Assembly: GCA_027066595.1 (NCBI GenBank)
Contig: JAMONG010000046.1
Span: 1-16,184 of the forward strand
Length of the DNA stretch: 16,184 nt
Direction: 5' to 3'
From: Sulfurovum sp.
GTDB taxonomy: Bacteria > Campylobacterota > Campylobacteria > Campylobacterales > Sulfurovaceae
Below are positions 1-6,559 of this stretch, in pieces (position 1 is the stretch's first letter; the number at the start of each line of letters is the position of its first letter). The notes beneath the pieces were generated by a model that worked only from the letters and a program-made list of their open reading frames with translations, was not told the origin of the DNA and searched no databases. The translations under genes and the position numbers were made by a program.

Positions 1-534
1 GAGTACATTCATCCCCATGCGTGTGAGTAGACGTATACCTGAACTTGCTACGCGAGAACTTACGATGTCACCTACGATGGCGATGGTTTTACCTTGAATG
101 TTACCATCAAAATGTTCTACCAAAGTAAAGAGATCAAGCAGTGCTTGGGTAGGGTGTGCGTAGTTTCCTGCTCCTGCGTTTATGACAGGACTTGTTTGCA
201 TCTCTGCTAGGAGTTGGGGTGTGTCATTTTCAGAATGACGCACGATGATACCATCTGGCTCCATCGCACAAAGGTTTGCAAAGGTATCTTCTAGGCTCTC
301 CCCTTTTTTAGCAGAGCTTCTACTAGGGTCTAGGTGTACCACCGAAGCCCCCAAACGCTTGGCTGCCACTTCAAAAGAACTACGTGTTCTGGTACTTGCT
401 TCAAAAAAAAGGGTAATGAGAAGTTTGTCATGCAAAAGCTGAGGAGGACGATGGGCTTTAAAGTGTTTAGCATCTGCTAGGAGCTGAGCTATCTGTGTGT
501 CAGAAAAGTTGTTCGTATCAACGAGATGTTGCAT
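1..534 (-). CDS. pyrB: Aspartate carbamoyltransferase catalytic subunit, N-terminal part (cut by window edge)
   Basis: The enzyme joins carbamoyl phosphate to L-aspartate, the committed step of pyrimidine synthesis in the cytoplasm. Only 178 codons are present of a family norm near 300; the C-terminal aspartate-binding half lies beyond the left edge. The translation shows the carbamoyl-phosphate signature FFEASTRTRSSFE near residues 43-55, a basic segment with SAKKGES, the HPTQALLD motif near residue 130, and the start of the second domain (KTIAIVGDI). There are two candidate starts. ATG at 534 has AAGG six bases upstream. ATG at 540 adds Met-Pro but has AAGG only one base away, so 534 is preferred. 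It is transcribed divergently from the AT-rich orphan. A TATAAT box on its own strand (567-562) gives a leader of about 20 bases. The family call is secure. Confidence 0.96.
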   Translation of the reverse strand, partial: MQHLVDTNNFSDTQIAQLLADAKHFKAHRPPQLLHDKLLITLFFEASTRTRSSFEVAAKRLGASVVHLDPSRSSAKKGESLEDTFANLCAMEPDGIIVRHSENDTPQLLAEMQTSPVINAGAGNYAHPTQALLDLFTLVEHFDGNIQGKTIAIVGDIVSSRVASSGIRLLTRMGMNVL

Positions 535-561
535 AGGCATCCTTGGTGGAATAGTTATGTG

Positions 562-585
562 ATTATAACTAATGAATGGTAAAAT
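562..585. promoter_or_regulatory. Divergent promoter region of pyrB and the orphan gene
   Basis: On the minus strand bases 567-562 read TATAAT, correctly placed for pyrB. On the plus strand TATAAC (564-569) overlaps it, and a second -10-like TAAAAT lies at 580-585, either of which could serve the orphan. The overlapping boxes sit at one edge of a 7+7 dyad, TAGTTAT (552-558) and ATAACTA (565-571), with a 6-base spacer. No good -35 is visible, which is usual for sigma-70 promoters in this phylum. The assignment rests on sequence only. Confidence 0.5.
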
Positions 586-608
586 GTGTTTAGAAAAGGA
601 TAACACTT

Positions 609-1484
609 ATGAAAATTATCAAATTATTTTTACTTTTTAGCCTTATAATATGGGCAGAGTTTAAGTTAGACATACCACAGGATATTAATGTGTCACAGCT
701 TGAGAATATCGTAAAAAATGGCTGGAATGAGTCTAATAAAACTTTAAATGATTTAATTGTTTCTAATGTTGAAAGAGTGATGCCTGAGATTTTGGAGAAA
801 CTTGAAAAGCCAGTTTTAAAAGGTGCTGTAACTGAAAAAGACACTTCTCCTCTACTCAGAATATTATTGACTAGAGATGATTATATATTGATATTTTCAT
901 ATGGTAAATATTTGGAATTTAATAATGAAACAGATATAGCATTGAATTTGTATTTAAAGAGTTTAAGGGGACTTAATAATATAGAAGATAAAACAATGTT
1001 AAGTACAATATTCCATTTAGTTATTGAAGCATTGATTGTTGATAATTTAAAGAAGAATATTAAAATATCATCTAAATTAGAGTATGAAGAAGTACACAAA
1101 ATATTAATTTTAAATACTAATATTTTAAGAGATGCATTAAAAAAAGACCAACAAAATATGATTGAAATATTAACTTTAACTTCAGGATTACCAAAAGAAA
1201 TATTGACTTTGATACGTAAATATAATGCTGGCTACACTAAAGCATATATGAAGATAAAAAATAAAGAAGAACTTCTTAAATTTGAAAAAATATTTAATAA
1301 AGATAAGAAAAAAATTGAAACAAAATATAATGATTGGACAGAAAAAAATATTATTCCAAATGATATTGCTAGAGATGAATTAATTGCATCATATATTTTT
1401 CTTATTGGGCTACCGCGATTTAGACTTATTGAAGATTTTTGGGCGAATATTGAGAGAAATAAAAAGTTGTTAGATTCTTTATAA
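609..1484 (+). CDS. Unknown exported protein, AT-rich orphan
   Basis: I do not recognise this 291-residue protein. Residues 1-16 form a likely signal peptide: Lys at 2 and 5, a hydrophobic stretch, and Ala16 as a possible cleavage site. The mature part is therefore probably periplasmic or outer-membrane associated. The rest looks mostly helical and lysine/isoleucine rich; the segment around residues 98-120 (KYLEF...DIALNLYLKSL) resembles a tetratricopeptide helix pair, but only weakly. AAAGGA at 595-600, eight bases before the ATG, supports the start. Base composition is unlike the neighbours: in block 1081-1140 I count 11 G or C of 60, against 26 of 60 at 9481-9540. The gene sits alone between pyrB and bioD and overlaps the bioD 3' end by six bases. 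The AT-richness suggests a transferred or fast-evolving accessory gene. It is an intact frame with a good ribosome site, so probably real; function unknown. Confidence 0.75.
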   Translation: MKIIKLFLLFSLIIWAEFKLDIPQDINVSQLENIVKNGWNESNKTLNDLIVSNVERVMPEILEKLEKPVLKGAVTEKDTSPLLRILLTRDDYILIFSYGKYLEFNNETDIALNLYLKSLRGLNNIEDKTMLSTIFHLVIEALIVDNLKKNIKISSKLEYEEVHKILILNTNILRDALKKDQQNMIEILTLTSGLPKEILTLIRKYNAGYTKAYMKIKNKEELLKFEKIFNKDKKKIETKYNDWTEKNIIPNDIARDELIASYIFLIGLPRFRLIEDFWANIERNKKLLDSL

Positions 1485-2117
1485 CGAATAGCTGCTAATA
1501 AACCTTTGTAATCCCTTTTCAACGCTCCACCATTCGGGAAAAACAGCATCATAATAAGGCTGCGTTACTTCTTTAAAACTCTCTTTGTCTTCATGCAAGT
1601 TCACACACCAGTTAAAGTCAATCTCTCTAGCCTTTAGGGCTTCCATGGAGAGCAAGGTATCGTTTATGCAACCTAGACGGCTTGGGGTGACGAGCAATAC
1701 TTTTGTGTTTAGCTCTTTGGCTAGGTCTATGATGGTGTAGTTTTTGGTGATGGGTACGAGTAAGCCTCCTGCACCTTCTACTAAAAGAATGTCACAGAGT
1801 TTAGAAAGAGTGTGGTACTTTTCTATGATTTTTTCTATGCGTATGGTCTGCTTTGTGTCTGCACAAAAAGGAGCAGCAGGGAGTGGAAATGTGTAGGCAG
1901 TGATGTCTTCTACTTTTAAATGTTTGAAGTTCTCATTAACCTTGCTACAAGCTTTTAGTAGTATAGTGGCATCAGGAGCTGTGTCGGTTACGCCCGTCTC
2001 TATGGGTTTGTAAACACCAACTTTAAGACCTTTTGAAGCGAGAGCTTCTATGAGTTTGATGGTGGTGTAGGTTTTGCCTATATCAGTGTTTGTAGCAGTA
2101 ATAAAAAGTGATTGCAT
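1479..2117 (-). CDS. bioD: Dethiobiotin synthetase
   Basis: This ATP-dependent cytoplasmic enzyme closes the ureido ring of 7,8-diaminopelargonic acid with CO2, the penultimate step of biotin synthesis. The 212-residue protein begins with the P-loop TATNTDIGKT, then has YKPIETG (substrate lysine region, near residue 37) and VEGAGGLLVPI (near residue 115), followed by a Rossmann-like strand ending in VTPSRLGCIN. The frame is also open from a TTG at 2123, but the AGGA site lies seven bases from the ATG at 2117 and only one base from that TTG, so 2117 is chosen. No other bio gene adjoins it here. It diverges from clpS through a shared promoter, and its stop codon lies inside the overlapping end of the orphan gene on the other strand. 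Identification is secure. Confidence 0.93.
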   Translation of the reverse strand: MQSLFITATNTDIGKTYTTIKLIEALASKGLKVGVYKPIETGVTDTAPDATILLKACSKVNENFKHLKVEDITAYTFPLPAAPFCADTKQTIRIEKIIEKYHTLSKLCDILLVEGAGGLLVPITKNYTIIDLAKELNTKVLLVTPSRLGCINDTLLSMEALKAREIDFNWCVNLHEDKESFKEVTQPYYDAVFPEWWSVEKGLQRFISSYSL

Positions 2118-2141
2118 ACACAATTCCTATACATTTTTTGC

Positions 2142-2151
2142 TATAATTATA
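2142..2151. promoter_or_regulatory. Symmetric bidirectional -10 element of bioD and clpS
   Basis: The ten bases TATAATTATA are a perfect palindrome. Read on the plus strand they contain TATAAT at 2142-2147, preceded by TTTTTTGC, an arrangement typical of promoters in this phylum, pointing at clpS. Read on the minus strand they contain TATAAT at 2151-2146, pointing at bioD with its AGGA site downstream. The boxes share two bases, so two polymerases could not open both at once. A second plus-strand TATAAT at 2174-2179 lies too close to the clpS ribosome site to be the main promoter. Confidence 0.6.
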
Positions 2152-2200
2152 CAGTAGAAAAGTATATTGAAACTATAATTTAGAGATAAGGACAGAGAAA

Positions 2201-2500
2201 TTGCCAAAGTTTGAAGAAGAGTTAGATTTTGCCTTGGAGCTTGAAGAACCTAAAATGTTCAAAGTATTTTTACATAATGATGACTATACCTCTATGGTCT
2301 TCGTGATAGAGATACTCACAAGTGTATTTCATAAGAGTGCAGCAGAAGCAGAGCAAATTATGTTACACATTCATGAGACAGGTAAAGCTGTCTGTGGTGT
2401 GTATACTTTTGAAATAGCACAAACCAAAGCACAGCAAGTAAAGCAAAAAGCGAAACAAAATGAGTTTCCACTTTTAGCAACGATTGAAGATGACGCATAA
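2201..2500 (+). CDS. clpS: ClpS, N-degron adaptor for ClpAP
   Basis: ClpS binds proteins carrying an N-terminal Leu, Phe, Tyr or Trp and delivers them to ClpA for degradation. The 99-residue protein matches the family throughout. Residues that line the N-degron pocket are present: Asn26-Asp27-Asp28 in HNDDYT, Met32, and His58 in the helix before GKAVCGVYT. The C-terminal helix is followed by the usual FPLLATIE-type ending. The flexible N-terminal tail, which engages ClpA, is short and acidic (EEELDFALELEE). The start is TTG; AAGGA at 2188-2192, eight bases upstream, supports it. It is first in a run with clpA and aat and is read from the palindromic promoter shared with bioD. Identification is secure; only the TTG start is open to minor doubt. 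Confidence 0.96.
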   Translation: MPKFEEELDFALELEEPKMFKVFLHNDDYTSMVFVIEILTSVFHKSAAEAEQIMLHIHETGKAVCGVYTFEIAQTKAQQVKQKAKQNEFPLLATIEDDA

Positions 2501-2602
2501 ATGGCAAAGCCATCTATGACTACGTTGTCACTGGGACGACTTCAGCAGTCAGCTCACGCGACTAGTCGCTTTTTAAAATATAATGAAAGAGGTTCAAAAT
2601 GA
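2501..2602 (+). CDS. Possible 33-residue small ORF filling the clpS-clpA spacer
   Basis: The ATG directly follows the clpS stop (TAAATG), and the frame runs without interruption to a TGA that overlaps the clpA start as ATGA (2599-2602). The predicted peptide begins MAKPSMTTLSLGRLQQ and ends KYNERGSK; it is basic, with no hydrophobic segment and no family I recognise. There is no clear ribosome site, so translation would depend on reinitiation after clpS. The same bases form a GC-rich palindromic island, so the open frame could be chance within a dispersed repeat. The double coupling geometry is the main support. Whether it is a real gene is uncertain. Confidence 0.3.
   Translation: MAKPSMTTLSLGRLQQSAHATSRFLKYNERGSK
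2558..2574 (+). repeat. 12-base palindrome plus T-run in the clpS-clpA spacer
   Basis: GCGACTAGTCGC (2558-2569) is a perfect palindrome followed by five T. Upstream in the same spacer are ATGGC-AAA-GCCAT (2501-2513), GTTGTC (2524-2529) facing GACGAC (2535-2540) with one G-U pair, and GACT (2538-2541) facing AGTC (2547-2550). The palindrome-plus-T layout resembles a short intrinsic terminator or attenuator, but the stem is only four or five pairs with almost no loop, and clpA follows immediately. A dispersed palindromic repeat is an equally good reading. Confidence 0.4.
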
Positions 2603-4803
2603 TTAGTGTAGCACTTAATGATGTTTTTAAAGAAGCTGTAGGGTATGCCAAAGAGAATAGACATGAGTATTTGACTGTTGAGCATCTTTTTTTGGCGATT
2701 GTCCGAAGTAAAGCAGGGGTTGAGATACTCTCTATTTTAGATGCAGATTTAGCGGTACTTGAAGCTGGCATCGTTGAACATATTACAAAAACGATACCTT
2801 CACTTAAAGAGGCTGTAGAGCCTTTTGAGACAGTAGCCCTTTCACGTGCTATTAATGACATGATGACACATATTCACTCCTCGGGACGTACGGAAGCAAC
2901 CATTGGAGATATGATAGCAGCTATTTTTATGCAAGAGCATTCGTATGCGGTGTACCTTATGAAAAAAGAAGACATCGCACGTGTAGATGTACTTGAAGTC
3001 ATCTCTCATCGTTATGACAAAGTAAAAGGTGCTAGCAGTGATGATGAAGCAGGTGAGAAAAAAGAGAGCATGCTTCAACAGTTTACCACAGAGCTTGTAG
3101 AACTTGCCCAAACAGGAAAGATAGACCCAGTGGTAGGACGTGTAGATGAGATAGAACGTGTCATGCAAACGCTCTGTCGTCGTAAGAAAAACAATCCTTT
3201 ACTAGTGGGTGAACCAGGGGTAGGTAAAACGGCCATCGCTGAAGGGCTTGCACTTCGCATCTCAGAATCAGATGTACCAGACATTTTAGTGAAGTCAAAA
3301 GTGTATGCTTTAGACATGGGTGCATTGGTCGCAGGTACGAAATACAGAGGTGACTTTGAGAAGCGTCTAAAAGGCATCATCAAAGAGCTTTCTGAAGAGA
3401 AAGATGCCATTTTGTTCATAGATGAAATACACACGATGGTGGGTGCGGGAGCTACAAGTGGCGGAAGTATGGATGCTTCTAACTTACTCAAACCTGCACT
3501 TGCACGTGGTGACCTTAAATGTATAGGGGCAACCACTTACCAAGAGTACAGAAACTTCTTCGACAAAGATAAGGCACTTAGCCGTAGATTTGCCAAGATA
3601 GATGTAGAAGAACCAAGCATTGAAGATACCTTTACCATCTTAAAAGGTGTGCAACACAAGTATGAAGAGTATCATAAGATTACGTTTACAGATGAAGCTT
3701 TACAGTCTGCTATTGATTTGTCTGTGAAGTACTTGCATGATAGATTTTTACCAGATAAGGCGATGGATATCATCGATGAAGTGGGTGCACACTTTATGCT
3801 TAAAGGGCTTAGTGGAGAGACTGTAAAAGCTACGGATATTGAAACTTCGGTAGCCAAAATGCTCAAACTTCCACCAACTGTGATAGGTACTGATGATACG
3901 AAAAAGCTAAAACGTTTAGAGAAAGATTTAGCTTCTCACATCATAGGACAAGATGAAGCTATAAAAGCCATAAGTACAGCGATAAAACGTTCTTACGCAG
4001 GACTTAATGGCGAAGATAGACCTATAGGGTCATTTTTGTTTGTGGGACCTACAGGTGTGGGTAAAACAGCACTTGCAACACAGCTTGCAAAGACCTTACA
4101 TGTACACTTTGAAAGATTAGACATGTCTGAGTATATGGAACCACATACTATCTCTAGACTAGTAGGAGCACCTCCAGGGTATGTAGGGTATGAACAAGGT
4201 GGGTTACTCACTGAGATGATAAAAAAGCATCCCCATACAGTGTTGTTACTAGATGAGATAGAAAAAGCACATCCTGATATTATGAACATTTTACTTCAAG
4301 TGATGGATGGTGCAAAACTTACAGACAACAATGGTGTGGTGTCTGACTTTAAAAATGTTGTACTCATCATGACTTCTAACATTGGAACAAAAGAAGCCAA
4401 TGTGATGGGCTTCAATAAAGACAGTTCTATGAAAACGGATAAAGCATTAGCAGCATTCTTCTCTCCAGAGTTTAGAAACCGTTTAAGTGGTACGATAGAG
4501 TTTAATGCACTTTCATTAGATGTATTAATTACCATAGTAGATAGAGAGATAGATAAACTAAATTCTCTTCTCGCTCCTAAAAATGTGAAAGTAAAACTGG
4601 CTAAAAAAGCAAAAGAATACCTTGCAAATGAGGGCTATGATGATCGTTATGGTGCTAGACACATAGCACGTGTGATAGACAAAAGAATCAAAGAAGAGCT
4701 TACCGATGAGATGCTCTTTGGTAAGCTTAAAAAAGGTGGCTTTGTAAAAGTAAACTTTAAAAATGAGAAGCTTACTTTTGACTTTAACGCAAAAATAGTA
4801 TAG
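2599..4803 (+). CDS. clpA: ClpA, AAA+ unfoldase of the ClpAP protease
   Basis: ClpA is the hexameric ATPase that unfolds substrates, including those brought by ClpS, and threads them into ClpP. The 734-residue protein (Escherichia coli ClpA is 758) has an N-domain of about 140 residues, then two AAA+ modules. Module 1 has Walker A GEPGVGKT (204-211) and Walker B ILFIDEIH (271-278). Module 2 has Walker A GPTGVGKT (483-490) and Walker B with Asp552-Glu553. Met603-Gly604-Phe605 sits where ClpA carries its ClpP-docking tripeptide (IGL in E. coli, IGF in ClpX), so partnership with ClpP is expected. There is no ClpB-type middle coiled coil between the modules, which separates it from ClpB and ClpC. 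AGAGG six bases upstream supports the ATG. clpP is not in the window. Confidence 0.97.
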   Translation: MISVALNDVFKEAVGYAKENRHEYLTVEHLFLAIVRSKAGVEILSILDADLAVLEAGIVEHITKTIPSLKEAVEPFETVALSRAINDMMTHIHSSGRTEATIGDMIAAIFMQEHSYAVYLMKKEDIARVDVLEVISHRYDKVKGASSDDEAGEKKESMLQQFTTELVELAQTGKIDPVVGRVDEIERVMQTLCRRKKNNPLLVGEPGVGKTAIAEGLALRISESDVPDILVKSKVYALDMGALVAGTKYRGDFEKRLKGIIKELSEEKDAILFIDEIHTMVGAGATSGGSMDASNLLKPALARGDLKCIGATTYQEYRNFFDKDKALSRRFAKIDVEEPSIEDTFTILKGVQHKYEEYHKITFTDEALQSAIDLSVKYLHDRFLPDKAMDIIDEVGAHFMLKGLSGETVKATDIETSVAKMLKLPPTVIGTDDTKKLKRLEKDLASHIIGQDEAIKAISTAIKRSYAGLNGEDRPIGSFLFVGPTGVGKTALATQLAKTLHVHFERLDMSEYMEPHTISRLVGAPPGYVGYEQGGLLTEMIKKHPHTVLLLDEIEKAHPDIMNILLQVMDGAKLTDNNGVVSDFKNVVLIMTSNIGTKEANVMGFNKDSSMKTDKALAAFFSPEFRNRLSGTIEFNALSLDVLITIVDREIDKLNSLLAPKNVKVKLAKKAKEYLANEGYDDRYGARHIARVIDKRIKEELTDEMLFGKLKKGGFVKVNFKNEKLTFDFNAKIV

Positions 4804-4822
4804 ATTAAGATAGTTTTTTAGA

Positions 4823-5539
4823 ATGGAAGATGAGTTTTTTGTTCCACAGATAAGTACCTACTTTTTAGCATTTCCCAACCCTCGTTATGCAGATGACGGA
4901 GGGTTGTTGGCTTATGGTGGAGACTTGAGTTCTAAACGGCTTTTACTTGCCTACCAACATGGTATTTTCCCATGGTTTTCTAAAGGTGACCCCATACTTT
5001 GGTGGTCTCCAAATCCAAGGCTTGTACTTTTCCCTGATAAATTTAAACTTCGTAAATCTTTTAGAAGAGTGTTACGTTCTGGAAAATTTAGCGTAACTTT
5101 TGACAGACATTTTGAAGAGGTAATTAGGTATTGTGCAACTGTTTATAGAGAAGGGCAAGAAGAGACTTGGATAGTCCCACAAATGATAGAAGCATATACG
5201 AAGCTTCATTATGAGGGCTATGCACACAGTATAGAGGTTCATTTGGAGGGTAAACTTGTGGGTGGACTTTATGGTGTAGCCTATGGAAAAGCTTTTTTTG
5301 GAGAGTCGATGTTCTCTTTGGTTTCTGATGCTTCTAAAGTAGCATTTAAAGCACTAAGTGACGTTTTAGGAGACAGAGGTTATGATTTTATAGATTGTCA
5401 GATGAAAACAGATCATATGATGGGATTGGGTGCTGAGGTTATTGAGAGAGATGACTTTCTTGATGGACTTGAATTAGCCATAGAAAAGCCTACGGACATA
5501 GGCACATGGCAACACTTTACGTGGGAATATAAGGATTAA
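4823..5539 (+). CDS. aat: Leucyl/phenylalanyl-tRNA-protein transferase
   Basis: Aat transfers Leu or Phe from aminoacyl-tRNA to proteins with N-terminal Arg or Lys, creating the N-degrons that ClpS recognises. The 238-residue protein carries the family motifs in order: GGDLS (32-36), HGIFPWF (46-52), WWSPNPR (60-66), a TWI segment near residue 116, YAHSIEV followed by GGLYG, GESMFS, and IDCQ near residue 190. It starts 19 bases after clpA and ends 3 bases before tal, so it is almost certainly co-transcribed. No strong ribosome site precedes the ATG, which suggests coupling to clpA translation. Together with clpS and clpA it completes the tagging, recognition and unfolding steps of the N-degron pathway in one operon. 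Confidence 0.96.
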   Translation: MEDEFFVPQISTYFLAFPNPRYADDGGLLAYGGDLSSKRLLLAYQHGIFPWFSKGDPILWWSPNPRLVLFPDKFKLRKSFRRVLRSGKFSVTFDRHFEEVIRYCATVYREGQEETWIVPQMIEAYTKLHYEGYAHSIEVHLEGKLVGGLYGVAYGKAFFGESMFSLVSDASKVAFKALSDVLGDRGYDFIDCQMKTDHMMGLGAEVIERDDFLDGLELAIEKPTDIGTWQHFTWEYKD

Positions 5540-5542
5540 AAG

Positions 5543-6538
5543 ATGGTAAATAGAGATATAGGATTCTCTTTATGGTTAGACTTTGTAGAGAGAGATTATT
5601 TGAAAAATGAATTTGGCTCTTTAATTGAAAAAGGTATTATCAATGGTGCCACAAGTAATCCATCAATCTTTGCATCTGCGATTACCACTTCTCCTGCCTA
5701 TGCAGAGCAGTTAAAATCTCTTGAGGGAAAAAGTGCCAAAGAGAAGTATGAAGCACTTGCTATAGACGATATACGCACAGCAGCACAGGCTCTTAGAGGT
5801 TCTTATGATACAGGTAATGATGGATATATTTCTATAGAAGTAGACCCATTTTTATCGAATGACACACAAGGGACTATCGATGAGGGGAAAAGACTTTTTG
5901 CTGCCATCGGTGAACCTAATGTCATGGTGAAAGTACCTGCAACCGAAGCTGGATATGCTGCGATGACAGAACTTTTATGTACTGGAATTTCAGTCAATGC
6001 AACACTTATTTTTTCTCCGAAACAAGCTCAAAAATGTCTCAAAGCGATGAAAAAAGGGATGGATGGTTTTGAAGCAAGTGGTGGTGGACGTTGTGAAGCA
6101 GTTATCTCGGTTTTTGTGAGCCGTTTTGACAGACTTCTTGATGCAGATCTTGAAAAAGAGGGACTTGAAGTAGCCAAAACAGGTATCTATAACGCAGCGA
6201 AAATATACAATCTCGTGGAGTCTAACAATACACCGTCTGTACGCACACTTTTTGCAAGTACAGGAGTCAAAGGTGATGATTTGGTAGCAGATTATTATAT
6301 GCGTGAATTATTGGCACCAAGATCTGTTAATACTGCACCTTTAGCAACGATAGAATCTTTTATCACGCAAGAAGAGGTTAGACCACAACTTCCTATCGAT
6401 GAGGATGTGATTAATGGGTATTTTACAAAATTAGCGGATAATGGTTTTGATATGGATGAAGTCTATAAAGAGCTACTTAATGATGGGTTAGAAGCCTTTG
6501 AAAAATCTTTTCAAGAGATGTTAGATACACTAAAATAA
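5543..6538 (+). CDS. tal: Transaldolase
   Basis: Transaldolase moves a dihydroxyacetone unit between sedoheptulose 7-phosphate and glyceraldehyde 3-phosphate in the non-oxidative pentose phosphate pathway. The 331-residue protein has the N-terminal ATSNPSIF motif, SIEVDPFLS, and the catalytic Schiff-base lysine at Lys130 in MVKVPAT, followed by GISVNATLIF. Length and motif spacing fit the longer bacterial transaldolases found in Campylobacter and actinobacteria rather than the short fructose-6-phosphate aldolase-like forms. AAGGA (5531-5535), inside the last codons of aat, lies seven bases before the ATG, which indicates operon continuity. There is no obvious functional link to the N-degron genes upstream. 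Confidence 0.94.
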   Translation: MVNRDIGFSLWLDFVERDYLKNEFGSLIEKGIINGATSNPSIFASAITTSPAYAEQLKSLEGKSAKEKYEALAIDDIRTAAQALRGSYDTGNDGYISIEVDPFLSNDTQGTIDEGKRLFAAIGEPNVMVKVPATEAGYAAMTELLCTGISVNATLIFSPKQAQKCLKAMKKGMDGFEASGGGRCEAVISVFVSRFDRLLDADLEKEGLEVAKTGIYNAAKIYNLVESNNTPSVRTLFASTGVKGDDLVADYYMRELLAPRSVNTAPLATIESFITQEEVRPQLPIDEDVINGYFTKLADNGFDMDEVYKELLNDGLEAFEKSFQEMLDTLK

Positions 6539-6559
6539 TAGTTACCATAAAGGGATGTC

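Noticed and set aside
245..442. Plus-strand open frame opposite pyrB
   Set aside because: It is antisense to a clear pyrB frame with intact catalytic motifs, with no ribosome site or family of its own.
572..640. Short plus-strand frame starting MNGKMCLEK just before the orphan gene
   Set aside because: About 22 codons, in a different frame, overlapping the orphan start, with no ribosome site.
2118..2123. Upstream TTG start for bioD
   Set aside because: The AGGA site is one base from this TTG but seven bases from the ATG at 2117, so the ATG is the likelier start.
2579..2584. TATAAT just upstream of clpA as a promoter
   Set aside because: A start about seven bases downstream would fall inside the ribosome site. 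It may be chance in an AT-rich stretch, and clpA is well placed to be read from clpS.
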